Assembly (NCBI GenBank): GCA_943329505.2
Contig: CALQED020000026.1
Span: 1-10,322 of the forward strand
DNA length: 10,322 nt
Direction: 5' to 3'
Source: Polynucleobacter meluiroseus
GTDB taxonomy: Bacteria > Pseudomonadota > Gammaproteobacteria > Burkholderiales > Burkholderiaceae
The notes under the pieces were generated by a model, which worked only from the letters and a program-made list of their open reading frames with translations, searched no databases and was not told the origin of the DNA. A program made the position numbers and the translations under genes. Positions 1 through 6,488 of the stretch are shown here, in pieces; within the stretch, counting starts at the first letter, position 1; each line of letters begins with the position of its first letter.

Positions 1-629
1 ATTTGGTAGCAATTACTAAGGTAGCCAATGCGCCACAGTTATTGGTTGCTAATCCAAAAGCTCCGTTTAAAAATTTAAAAGAATTAATTGCTTATGCAAA
101 AGAGAATCCTGGAAAGGTAACTATCGGTACTGCCGGAGCTGGACAGATCTCGCATTTGGCCGCTGAAATGTTGGAGAAATCCAGTGGTACTGAAATGATC
201 ATGGTGCATTACAAGGGTAGTGGCGGAGCCCTGGCCGACTTGATTGGCGGGCAAATTAATATGTCCTTTGGGACAGCGCCCGGCCTCATGCAGCATATTC
301 GAAACGGAAAAGTGATTCCTATTGCTGTATCCAGTGCTCAGAGAATGGCTGCGCTTCCGAATACGCCAAGCGTTGCTGAGTTACTTCCTGGATACGATAT
401 TAATAATTGGTTTGGCTTATTTGCGCCTCCGAAAACGCCAAAGCCCGTCGTAGATCGCATCTATCAAGCCATTAATAAGGCCTTATCAAATCCCGAGTTG
501 AGTAAGAAATTTGGAGATGAGGGCTTTGATATTGTCGGAGTTCCGCCAGACCGGTTTGAAAAATCTTTCAAGCAAGAAATTCTGTATTGGCAGAAGTTTG
601 CAAAAGATAACAATCTGAAAATTGAATAA
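1..629 (+). CDS. Bug-family TTT substrate-binding protein, C-terminal part (5' truncated by window)
   Basis: Periplasmic solute-binding protein of the Bug/TctC family, which captures small carboxylate-type solutes for a tripartite tricarboxylate transporter. About 208 residues are visible, against a usual length near 320, so the signal peptide and the first ligand-binding loop lie upstream of the window. The visible part has the family landmarks: the inter-lobe segment NLKELIAYAKENPGK, then GTAGAGQISHLAAEM, then VHYKGSGGALADLIGGQ (the HxPYKG...DLxxGQ signature), then PNTPSVAEL, and a C-terminal helix with ILYWQKFAKDNNLKIE. The TTG at position 3 is only the first in-frame start-like codon and is not the real start. 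The TAA at 627-629 directly abuts the stop codon of the convergent lysR gene. Family assignment is firm; the ligand is unknown. Confidence 0.93.
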   Translation, partial: LVAITKVANAPQLLVANPKAPFKNLKELIAYAKENPGKVTIGTAGAGQISHLAAEMLEKSSGTEMIMVHYKGSGGALADLIGGQINMSFGTAPGLMQHIRNGKVIPIAVSSAQRMAALPNTPSVAELLPGYDINNWFGLFAPPKTPKPVVDRIYQAINKALSNPELSKKFGDEGFDIVGVPPDRFEKSFKQEILYWQKFAKDNNLKIE

Positions 630-1538
630 TTAATTAATTGCCTGCATCTCTTCTTCAATAAGATTTTTTAGCCAGGCATGAGATGCTTGTCTGTGTGTTC
701 TTTCATGCCAGTACAACGCAATTCTGACCTCGGGAATATTGAGTGGAATAGGGCGCATTTGGAGCGGAAATTTATTGATGATTTCTTGCGCTATTTTTTT
801 GCAGGTACAAGCAAAGAAATTGGTTTCAGAAACAACTTTTGCCAGACTAAAGATAGTTTGAACCTCTAGCGCAATATTAATTTTTTCGCCAATTTTTAAG
901 GCTGCTTGATCGATCACCATGGTGGAGACACCATTCCGCGGGGCTTGCAGGCGAATATGCCTAGTATTAATAAATTCACTAACAGAGAGTTTTGGATTGG
1001 AATGACTATCCTTTTTCGAGAGGCAAACCAATTCATCTCGAAACAAAATTTTGGTACGTAGCATTAAGTTGGGCTTTGGCCACCAACCAAGACGAAAATC
1101 TAGCGTCCCTTTATCCAACATTTCGAATGCTTCGCTGGGATTGGAAGTTTTAAATTCCACTTTGATACTTGGCGCTTCTTTCTGTAGGCGGGCAGCTATC
1201 CGCGGCGCTAGAAAGTACTCTAAAAACTCTGGACACATGATTGAAAATTTGGCCTCTGAATGTTGGGGGTCAAATGAGGCTTCAGATTTATTGAGAGCAT
1301 CTACCTTATGCAGAATTTCTTGAATCTCCACTTCTAATGCAAGTGCTCGACTAGTAGGGGCCATCCGTCCATTCGAGCGAATGAGAAGAGGGTCCTTAAA
1401 TACTTCCCGCAGTTTTTTGAGCGACAAGCTCACCGTAGGTTGACTGAGCCCCAAAGCGTTGGCTGCCTTAGAGACATTTTGGTATTTCATGAGTGCTACG
1501 TAGCAAGCCAGTTGCTGTAAATCGACCTTATTATCCAT
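630..1538 (-). CDS. LysR-type transcriptional regulator
   Basis: DNA-binding regulator of 302 residues, the usual LTTR length. The N-terminal winged helix-turn-helix covers about residues 6-65, with the recognition part SKAANALGLSQPTVSLSLKK (23-42) followed by the wing PLLIRSNGRMAPT. A linker helix (about 65-90) leads to a periplasmic-binding-protein-like effector domain (about 95-295). The segment LYWHERTHRQASHAWLKNL (275-293) near the C-terminus resembles the NahR/NodD-like branch of the family. LTTRs usually sense a pathway metabolite and often control the divergently transcribed operon, which here is the Bug/hydrolase operon starting at 1654; this target is inferred from position. The ATG at 1536-1538 fits the family's N-terminus, but no Shine-Dalgarno sequence is visible before it. 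The stop codon at 630-632 abuts the stop of the convergent Bug gene. Confidence 0.95.
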   Translation of the reverse strand: MDNKVDLQQLACYVALMKYQNVSKAANALGLSQPTVSLSLKKLREVFKDPLLIRSNGRMAPTSRALALEVEIQEILHKVDALNKSEASFDPQHSEAKFSIMCPEFLEYFLAPRIAARLQKEAPSIKVEFKTSNPSEAFEMLDKGTLDFRLGWWPKPNLMLRTKILFRDELVCLSKKDSHSNPKLSVSEFINTRHIRLQAPRNGVSTMVIDQAALKIGEKINIALEVQTIFSLAKVVSETNFFACTCKKIAQEIINKFPLQMRPIPLNIPEVRIALYWHERTHRQASHAWLKNLIEEEMQAIN

Positions 1539-1540
1539 TT

Positions 1541-1561
1541 TATAAATAGTAACTATTAATA
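1541..1561. promoter_or_regulatory. Inverted repeat, candidate LysR operator
   Basis: Arms of ten bases flank a single central A at 1551. The inner six bases of each arm pair perfectly (AATAGT at 1545-1550 with ACTATT at 1552-1557), and three further outer pairs follow one mismatch (1544/1558). The site lies only 3 bases upstream of the lysR ATG on the opposite strand. A regulator bound here could block its own gene while contacting the promoter of the operon. It does not show a symmetric T-N11-A core, so the assignment rests on symmetry and position only. Confidence 0.45.
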
Positions 1562-1641
1562 TTATTGGTATACATATTACCGTATTGGCCCTAAGCTTGG
1601 GTCCTTGGCCTAAAAACCGTTTTTATTCTCATATGGTGTGC

Positions 1642-1646
1642 GGAGG
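1642..1646 (+). promoter_or_regulatory. Shine-Dalgarno GGAGG that selects a GTG start
   Basis: GGAGG lies seven bases before the in-frame GTG at 1654. The earlier in-frame TTG (1585) and ATG (1633) have no such site, and they would put a non-signal-like extension in front of the signal peptide. This site therefore decides the start of the Bug gene at 1654. Confidence 0.7.
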
Positions 1647-1653
1647 TAGTTCG

Positions 1654-2640
1654 GTGCTTAATGTTCGAATGTATTTTGTGGCAATGGGTTTCTGGTGTCT
1701 TGGATGCTTACCTTTGACCGCAATGGCTCAAGCCAATAATTGGCCTACTCGTCCAGTGAAAATGGTGGTTCCCTTTGCGGTTGGCGGTGCAACGGATATT
1801 GCGGCGCGAATTATTGCGCCTGCCTTAGGAGAAATACTGGGTCAGCAATTTATTGTGGAGATTAAAGCTGGCGCTGCTGGAAATATTGCGATTGAATCAG
1901 TTGCACTATCTCCTCCCGATGGTTACACGCTCATGGTCGGCAATGTTTCAACCAGTTCAATCAACGAAACCTTGTACGCTACTAAGCTAAAAGTAAAGCC
2001 CTCTGTAGCCTTAAAGCCAGTTTCTTTAATTGCATCGATTCCAAATTTATTGGTGTCAGGCATGGATTTTCCGCCAAATAATATGAAAGAACTCATTGCG
2101 TATGCCAAGGCACGTCCAGGTGAGCTGAACTATTCATCGCCATTAGGTGGCTACTCTCATTTAGATATGTTGGATTTCACGAAGAAGGCCGGACTAACGC
2201 TTGTAAATATTCCTTCTAAGGGCGCCGGCTCATCACAGGTGGGTTTAGTAGCGGGCGATATTCATTTTACTATTTTGAATGCAGCTTCTACCTTAACGCT
2301 GATTAAGGCTAAAAAATTAAAAGCATTTGCTACCACTTCTGCCACCCGTTTACCTTATTTGCCGGATATTCCTACCTTTGCGGAAAGTGGCTTTCCAGGC
2401 GTAGGAACGGATCAGTGGAATGGTATTTTTGTGCCAGCAGGCACACCACAACCAATCGTTGACAAGCTATTTCATGCCATCGTTCAAGCTCTACAAAAAC
2501 CTCAAGTGAAAGAGGCGTTTACTACCGCTGGAATGACTGTCATCCCTAGTAAGTCTCCTGAAGAAGCAGCTGCATTTATTGCCACGGAAACTCAGCGTTG
2601 GCCAAAAATTATTAAAGATAACCATGTAACCGTCGATTAA
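1654..2640 (+). CDS. Bug-family TTT substrate-binding protein (first gene of operon)
   Basis: Periplasmic solute-binding protein of 328 residues, close to the family norm. From the GTG start it has a clear Sec signal peptide: an Arg at position 5, a hydrophobic stretch (residues 6-21) and an AMA cleavage site after residue 25. The first Bug ligand loop is VVPFAVGGATDIAAR (38-52), and the second loop has AGAAGN...PPDGYT (about 72-92). Further family marks are NMKELIAYAKARPGELNYSS, the DIPTFAESGFPG string and a C-terminal helix with TQRWPKIIKDN. A cysteine near the cleavage site (residue 18, CLGC) does not fit a lipobox well, so a soluble periplasmic protein is more likely. ATG at 1669 is a possible alternative start. 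It leads the operon divergent from lysR and ends 12 bases before the first CocE-like gene, which suggests that this protein and that hydrolase handle related compounds (inference). Confidence 0.93.
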   Translation: MLNVRMYFVAMGFWCLGCLPLTAMAQANNWPTRPVKMVVPFAVGGATDIAARIIAPALGEILGQQFIVEIKAGAAGNIAIESVALSPPDGYTLMVGNVSTSSINETLYATKLKVKPSVALKPVSLIASIPNLLVSGMDFPPNNMKELIAYAKARPGELNYSSPLGGYSHLDMLDFTKKAGLTLVNIPSKGAGSSQVGLVAGDIHFTILNAASTLTLIKAKKLKAFATTSATRLPYLPDIPTFAESGFPGVGTDQWNGIFVPAGTPQPIVDKLFHAIVQALQKPQVKEAFTTAGMTVIPSKSPEEAAAFIATETQRWPKIIKDNHVTVD

Positions 2641-2642
2641 TT

Positions 2643-2648
2643 GGAAAG
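2643..2648 (+). promoter_or_regulatory. Shine-Dalgarno-like GGAAAG for the first CocE-like gene
   Basis: GGAAAG lies four bases before the ATG at 2653 and within the 12-base gap after the upstream Bug stop codon. It favours ATG 2653 over the TTG at 2641, which would sit directly on the previous stop codon without its own site. Confidence 0.5.
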
Positions 2649-2652
2649 ATCT

Positions 2653-4386
2653 ATGACAAATATTACCAAAGCAGTTTCTGCCGATACGTATGAAGGCCCC
2701 ATTTCTAAACCCCAAGATTGGGGAATGATTGTTGAGCGTGATGTCGCCATTCCATTGCGAGATGGCGGCGTTTTATATGCCGATATATTCCGCCCAGATA
2801 CTGATGCGGAAACATTTCCAGCATTGATGAATATGAGTGTTTATCAAAAAGATAAGCTCTGGATTCCACCTGAGGATTTGGAGGAAGATGCCAATCCTTA
2901 TATGAATTGGGAAACGGTTAATCCTTTGTGGTGGGTACCTCGAGGCTATATTTGCATTCGAGTGGACTCCCGCGGTACTGGAAAATCTCCTGGAAGCTGT
3001 GAGCCCAGCTCATATCAAGAGGCTGTCGATTTCTATGACTGTATCGAGTGGGTAGCTAAGCAAAAATGGTGCTCTGGCAAGGTAGGCACTTCAGGTATTT
3101 CATATCATGCTAGTAGTCAATGGCGGGTAGCAAATCTACAGCCACCCTCACTGAAAGCCATCATTCCTTGGGAAGGAAGGGCGGATCAATATCGTGATCA
3201 AGCCTATCATGGCGGTATATTTTCCAGTGGCTTTATGGTCAATTGGATTGCTACCCATACTGCCCATCATCTTTTGGGACGCTCTAGAAAATACAATCCA
3301 GATGCATTCACACACGATATGCTTTGGCAATACTTAAGCCATGATTTAGATTCTGAGTGGTGGCGACTTAATAGTGCTCGTTGGGAACAAATTAACGTTC
3401 CTTTGTACAGCGTCGGAAATTGGGGTGGTTGGGCTTTACATCTCCGAGGTAATACGGAGGGGTATGTCAATGCCGCCTCTAAGAATAAAAAATTACGGAT
3501 TCATACGGGCACGCATTTCCACCCTTTCCACTCGGAAGAGGGCAGACTTGATCAACTTCGCTTCTTGGATTACTGGCTCAAGGGGATTGATAACGGGATT
3601 ATGAAAGAGCCACCGATTAAGCTAGAAATTCGTACTGGTGGCAGTACAAAACCCTACCCATTCCGCTATGAACATGAATGGCCGCTGGCAAGAACCCAGT
3701 GGACGAAAATGTATTTGCAAATTGAGCGCGAACCTTCGGAGGCAGAGTCACATGTTGAAGGGTCATTGGTAAAGGCGGCTCCAACTAAGGTAGGTAAATT
3801 AAGTTATTCCACCAGTGGCGCAACTAAAGCAGGTGTTGCCTCTAGCTCATCACTTGCTACCACGCACGGCAGCAGTGCGAGAACGGGGGTCTCTTTCACG
3901 ACCACCCCAATGACAGAAGACTTCGAAATTACTGGTCCTTTGATGTGCAATCTATGGGTATCTAGTACCTCAGAAGACATGGATATCATGATTACTCTGC
4001 GTAATATTGGTCCAGATGGTAAAGATGTCAATGAAGTCGGTCAGCATGGTCAGCCAATTCCATTAACGAAGGGTTGGTTGCGTGCATCACATCGCAAGTT
4101 GGATCCACAGAAAACATTGCCGTATCGTCCTTACCATGCTCACAATGAGAGATTGTGGTTAGAGCCAAATGTGCCAGTGGAATGTCAGATTGAAATTTGG
4201 CCGACTTGTATCGTGCTCCAAAAAGGACATTCCTTAAGAGTCGATATTCAGCCTCGCGATGGCGTTGGTAGTGCACCATACACCCACTTTCATTGTGATT
4301 ACAACGCAGGTGCCGTCAATACCATTTATTCAGGTGGCGACATGGAATCGTATTTACTGCTACCAGTGATTCCACAAAAATCCTAA
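2653..4386 (+). CDS. CocE/NonD-type alpha/beta hydrolase, X-Pro dipeptidyl-peptidase S15-like (copy 1)
   Basis: Predicted cytoplasmic serine hydrolase of 577 residues with no signal peptide. The family (cocaine esterase, glutaryl-7-ACA acylase, alpha-amino-acid ester hydrolase, X-Pro peptidases) cleaves esters or amides. The order is: alpha/beta hydrolase domain (about 25-330) with the N-terminal motif VAIPLRDGGVLYADIFRP, an oxyanion-type Tyr64 (VYQKDK), the nucleophile Ser150 in GISYHA (cocaine esterase has GVSYLG), a helical insertion (about 185-245), His288 in HTGTHFHPFHS, then a C-terminal jelly-roll domain with ITGPLMCNLWVSS (426-438). The catalytic Asp of cocaine esterase (in GWYDGF) aligns with Gly259 in VGNWGGW, so the acid is missing from its usual place. 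ATG 2653 is preceded by GGAAAG at 2643-2648; the TTG at 2641 is a less likely start. It is highly similar to the hydrolase at 7718-9406. Substrate unknown. Confidence 0.92.
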   Translation: MTNITKAVSADTYEGPISKPQDWGMIVERDVAIPLRDGGVLYADIFRPDTDAETFPALMNMSVYQKDKLWIPPEDLEEDANPYMNWETVNPLWWVPRGYICIRVDSRGTGKSPGSCEPSSYQEAVDFYDCIEWVAKQKWCSGKVGTSGISYHASSQWRVANLQPPSLKAIIPWEGRADQYRDQAYHGGIFSSGFMVNWIATHTAHHLLGRSRKYNPDAFTHDMLWQYLSHDLDSEWWRLNSARWEQINVPLYSVGNWGGWALHLRGNTEGYVNAASKNKKLRIHTGTHFHPFHSEEGRLDQLRFLDYWLKGIDNGIMKEPPIKLEIRTGGSTKPYPFRYEHEWPLARTQWTKMYLQIEREPSEAESHVEGSLVKAAPTKVGKLSYSTSGATKAGVASSSSLATTHGSSARTGVSFTTTPMTEDFEITGPLMCNLWVSSTSEDMDIMITLRNIGPDGKDVNEVGQHGQPIPLTKGWLRASHRKLDPQKTLPYRPYHAHNERLWLEPNVPVECQIEIWPTCIVLQKGHSLRVDIQPRDGVGSAPYTHFHCDYNAGAVNTIYSGGDMESYLLLPVIPQKS

Positions 4387-4393
4387 ATTGACC

Positions 4394-4398
4394 GGAGG
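4394..4398 (+). promoter_or_regulatory. Shine-Dalgarno GGAGG before the second operon Bug gene
   Basis: GGAGG is ten bases ahead of ATG 4409, a slightly long spacing. The reading frame stays open upstream to a TTG at 4388, but that codon lies before this site and would add residues unlike a signal peptide. The ATG is therefore chosen. Confidence 0.6.
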
Positions 4399-4408
4399 CT
4401 ATTGCTAT

Positions 4409-5443
4409 ATGTCGACAAAAATAAATTCACTGCTGAGGCAAATACATTTATTTTCTAGACGTATTGCTCAGGCAATAGCCTGGTTAATTTTAGGTACAGG
4501 GTTGCTTAGTCAGGCTGCCTATGCGCAAAATAAATCAGATCAATGGCCCGATCGACCAATTCGGATGATCGTGCCGTTTTCAGCTGGCGGTCCAATTGAT
4601 ATTGTTGCGCGCAGGGTTGGTCTGAAACTGAGTGAAGTACTCAAAACCCCGGTAGTTATTGACTATAAGACAGGGGCAAACGGTTTAATCGGCGCAGACT
4701 TTGTTGCTAAGTCAGCCGCAGACGGATACACCATGTTAATCATGACTGGATCCTTTTCTGCCAATGCAGCACTGTATAAAAAATTACCCTACGATCCGAT
4801 TAAGGATTTCACACCAATTAGTCAGGTATATCGTAGTTATGGCATGGTGCTGGTAGTGAATAATGATTTACCAGTCAATTCCTTGAAGGAGTTAATTGCG
4901 TATTCACAAGCCAATCCAGGAAAACTCAGTTATGGATCAGGCGGGTATGGCAATGCTTCACATTTAGTCGGAGAGCTTTTAAATGTTCAGGCTGGCGTTT
5001 CTATCTTGCACGTACCGTATAAAGGTCTTGGTCCTGCGTTTAATGAGGTAGTTGCCCGTCAGGTAGATATGACCTATATCTCGACCGCTACTGCTGCCAA
5101 CGGCATTAAGGAAAATATTGTAAAAGGCCTTGCAATTAGCGGTAATGCTCGGTCACCAGCAATTGCTAATGTGCCAACTTTTACGGAAGGTGGTGTGAAA
5201 GGGGTCGACCAAGTTTATGGTTGGTCTGGCATCTTTTATCCAGCAGCCACTCCTAAAAGTATTGTGAATAAAATGCAGCAGGCTTTAGCGACAGTGCTAA
5301 AACAACCTGAGATGAAAAAGCAATTTGACGATCTAGGCCTTGTGCCAATCGGATCAAGCTCAGCAGAATTTTCTAAGTTTGTTTCTCAAGATATTGAACT
5401 GCAAACTCAATTATTCAAAACAGCTAATATTGCTCAACAGTAG
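4409..5443 (+). CDS. Bug-family TTT substrate-binding protein (second in operon)
   Basis: Periplasmic solute-binding protein of 344 residues. Its signal peptide is longer than those of its neighbours: a basic n-region with paired arginines (FSRRIAQ, Arg17-Arg18), a hydrophobic core AIAWLILGTGLL and a cleavage site AYA after residue 39. The first ligand loop is IVPFSAGGPIDIVAR (54-68), where Ile63 stands at a position usually held by Thr or Ser. The second loop has TGANGLIGADFVAKSAADGYT (about 88-108). Other family marks are LKELIAYSQANPGKLSYGSG, HVPYKGLGPAFNEVVARQ and NVPTFTEGG. It follows the first CocE-like gene by 22 bases and precedes a third Bug gene by 23. It is clearly diverged from both other operon Bug proteins, so a different ligand or affinity is likely (inference). 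The paired arginines only weakly resemble a Tat signal. Confidence 0.93.
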   Translation: MSTKINSLLRQIHLFSRRIAQAIAWLILGTGLLSQAAYAQNKSDQWPDRPIRMIVPFSAGGPIDIVARRVGLKLSEVLKTPVVIDYKTGANGLIGADFVAKSAADGYTMLIMTGSFSANAALYKKLPYDPIKDFTPISQVYRSYGMVLVVNNDLPVNSLKELIAYSQANPGKLSYGSGGYGNASHLVGELLNVQAGVSILHVPYKGLGPAFNEVVARQVDMTYISTATAANGIKENIVKGLAISGNARSPAIANVPTFTEGGVKGVDQVYGWSGIFYPAATPKSIVNKMQQALATVLKQPEMKKQFDDLGLVPIGSSSAEFSKFVSQDIELQTQLFKTANIAQQ

Positions 5444-5466
5444 TCGATGGAAGGTGAGATCAGAAT

Positions 5467-6441
5467 ATGAATTGCACACGGACATTCTTATCGCTAAATT
5501 TTTTTATTGCCCTTTATTCATGGAGCGCAGTCGGTGTTGCACAAAACTATCCAAATCGTGCCACTAAAATTATCGTGCCATTTGTGGCGGGTGGTCCAAC
5601 TGATGTTCAAGCTCGATGGGCTGCCCAGCAACTCAATACCGTGCTTGGGCAACCCTTTGTTGTTGAGAATCGAGTAGGCGGCGGAGGGGTTCCAGGCGTT
5701 GATGCAGTGGTGAAAAGTCCGGCAGATGGTTATACATTGCTTGCCGGCAATCCAGGCCCGCTCACTGTTGCGCCTGCGGTGAAAACCAATATGCCCTATC
5801 AAACCAGCAAGGATCTCGCGCCCATTATGTTGATTGCGCGCACGGCTAGCTGTTTAAGTATTCACCCGAGCATCCCTGCTAGTAACGTTAAAGAATTTGT
5901 TGCCTATGTCAAAGCGAATCCCGATAAAGTGAATTACGGCTCTCCTGGAGTAGGTACAGTAGGACATCTCTCGATTGAATTATTTGCCACCCAAGCAGGA
6001 ATTAAAATCAATCACATCCCATATAAAGGGGCGTCCCAATATCAAAATGATTTAATTGCTGGACATATTCAATTGGCTCAAATTCAGCTTGCAGGTTGTA
6101 TCCCACTGCTAAAGCAGGGCAAGATTAAGACAATTGGCGTTACTGCAGATAAGCGCAGTGCTGTGGCCCCAGACATTCCAACAATCGCCGAACAGGGAAT
6201 GCCAGGCTACCAAAGTTATAACTGGAACGGAATACTAGCGCCTGCGGCGACACCGAGCGCCATCATCACCAAGCTACATTCTGTTCTCAGTAAGCAGTTG
6301 GCAACCAAGGAGAATCAAGAGCTTTTCATCTCACAAGGATTTGAGCCTAGCAATTTCACACCAGAAGAATTTGCTAACTTCATCCAGCTAGAGACTGAAA
6401 AGTGGGCCAAAGTTGCCAAGCAGGCTGATATCAAAGAATAA
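5467..6441 (+). CDS. Bug-family TTT substrate-binding protein (third in operon)
   Basis: Periplasmic solute-binding protein of 324 residues. The ATG at 5467 has AAGGTGA at 5451-5457 as a plausible ribosome binding site. The signal peptide is short, with a single basic residue (Arg5), a hydrophobic core from about residue 6 to 22 and a likely GVA cleavage site after residue 25. The first ligand loop is IVPFVAGGPTDVQAR (36-50) and the second GGGGVPGVDAVVKSPADGYT (71-90), both close to family consensus. Later marks are VKEFVAYVKANPDKVNYGSP, HIPYKGASQYQNDLIAGH, DIPTIAEQGMPGYQ and a C-terminal helix with TEKWAKVAKQADIKE. It directly follows another Bug gene, and the 47 bases to the next hydrolase gene show no terminator. 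Ligand unknown. Confidence 0.94.
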   Translation: MNCTRTFLSLNFFIALYSWSAVGVAQNYPNRATKIIVPFVAGGPTDVQARWAAQQLNTVLGQPFVVENRVGGGGVPGVDAVVKSPADGYTLLAGNPGPLTVAPAVKTNMPYQTSKDLAPIMLIARTASCLSIHPSIPASNVKEFVAYVKANPDKVNYGSPGVGTVGHLSIELFATQAGIKINHIPYKGASQYQNDLIAGHIQLAQIQLAGCIPLLKQGKIKTIGVTADKRSAVAPDIPTIAEQGMPGYQSYNWNGILAPAATPSAIITKLHSVLSKQLATKENQELFISQGFEPSNFTPEEFANFIQLETEKWAKVAKQADIKE

Positions 6442-6488
6442 ATATCGTTCATTACTCACAGTCCAAAACACACTATAAGGAAATCATC

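Larger units (their letters stand above)
1539..1653. promoter_or_regulatory. Divergent promoter/operator region between lysR and the hydrolase operon
   Basis: These 115 bases separate the lysR start (1538, minus strand) from the inferred GTG start of the first operon gene (1654, plus strand) and must hold both promoters. The lysR-proximal half is very AT-rich and carries an inverted repeat at 1541-1561. A weak extended -10-like string, TGGTATACA, lies at 1566-1574 on the plus strand. A smaller imperfect repeat (GGTA at 1567-1570, TACC at 1578-1581) overlaps it. Divergent LysR genes normally bind such a region to control both directions. That is family knowledge; the exact promoter elements are guesses. 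Confidence 0.55.

Noticed and set aside
1051..1323. A 90-codon plus-strand open frame antisense to lysR.
   Set aside because: It overlaps the well-supported LysR effector domain and encodes no recognisable domain.
1585..1653. A longer form of the first operon Bug protein starting at TTG 1585 or ATG 1633.
   Set aside because: The extra residues are not signal-peptide-like and lack a ribosome binding site. The GGAGG at 1642-1646 points to GTG 1654.
1696..1707. A lipoprotein signal (CLGC) in the first operon Bug protein.
   Set aside because: The -3 residue is Cys rather than a Leu-type residue, and a better AMA cleavage site follows seven residues later.
4454..4474. A twin-arginine (Tat) signal in the second operon Bug protein.
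   Set aside because: The arginine pair is followed by Ile-Ala-Gln rather than a hydrophobic residue at the consensus position. The peptide reads as an ordinary Sec signal with a basic n-region.
5518..5802. A 94-codon open frame on the minus strand inside the third operon Bug gene.
   Set aside because: It lies wholly within a gene with clear family motifs, has no ribosome binding site and its protein matches nothing recognisable. It is a shadow frame.
6442..6488. A terminator or promoter between the third Bug gene and the capped hydrolase gene.
   Set aside because: No hairpin with a T-run and no convincing -35/-10 pair is visible in these 47 bases.
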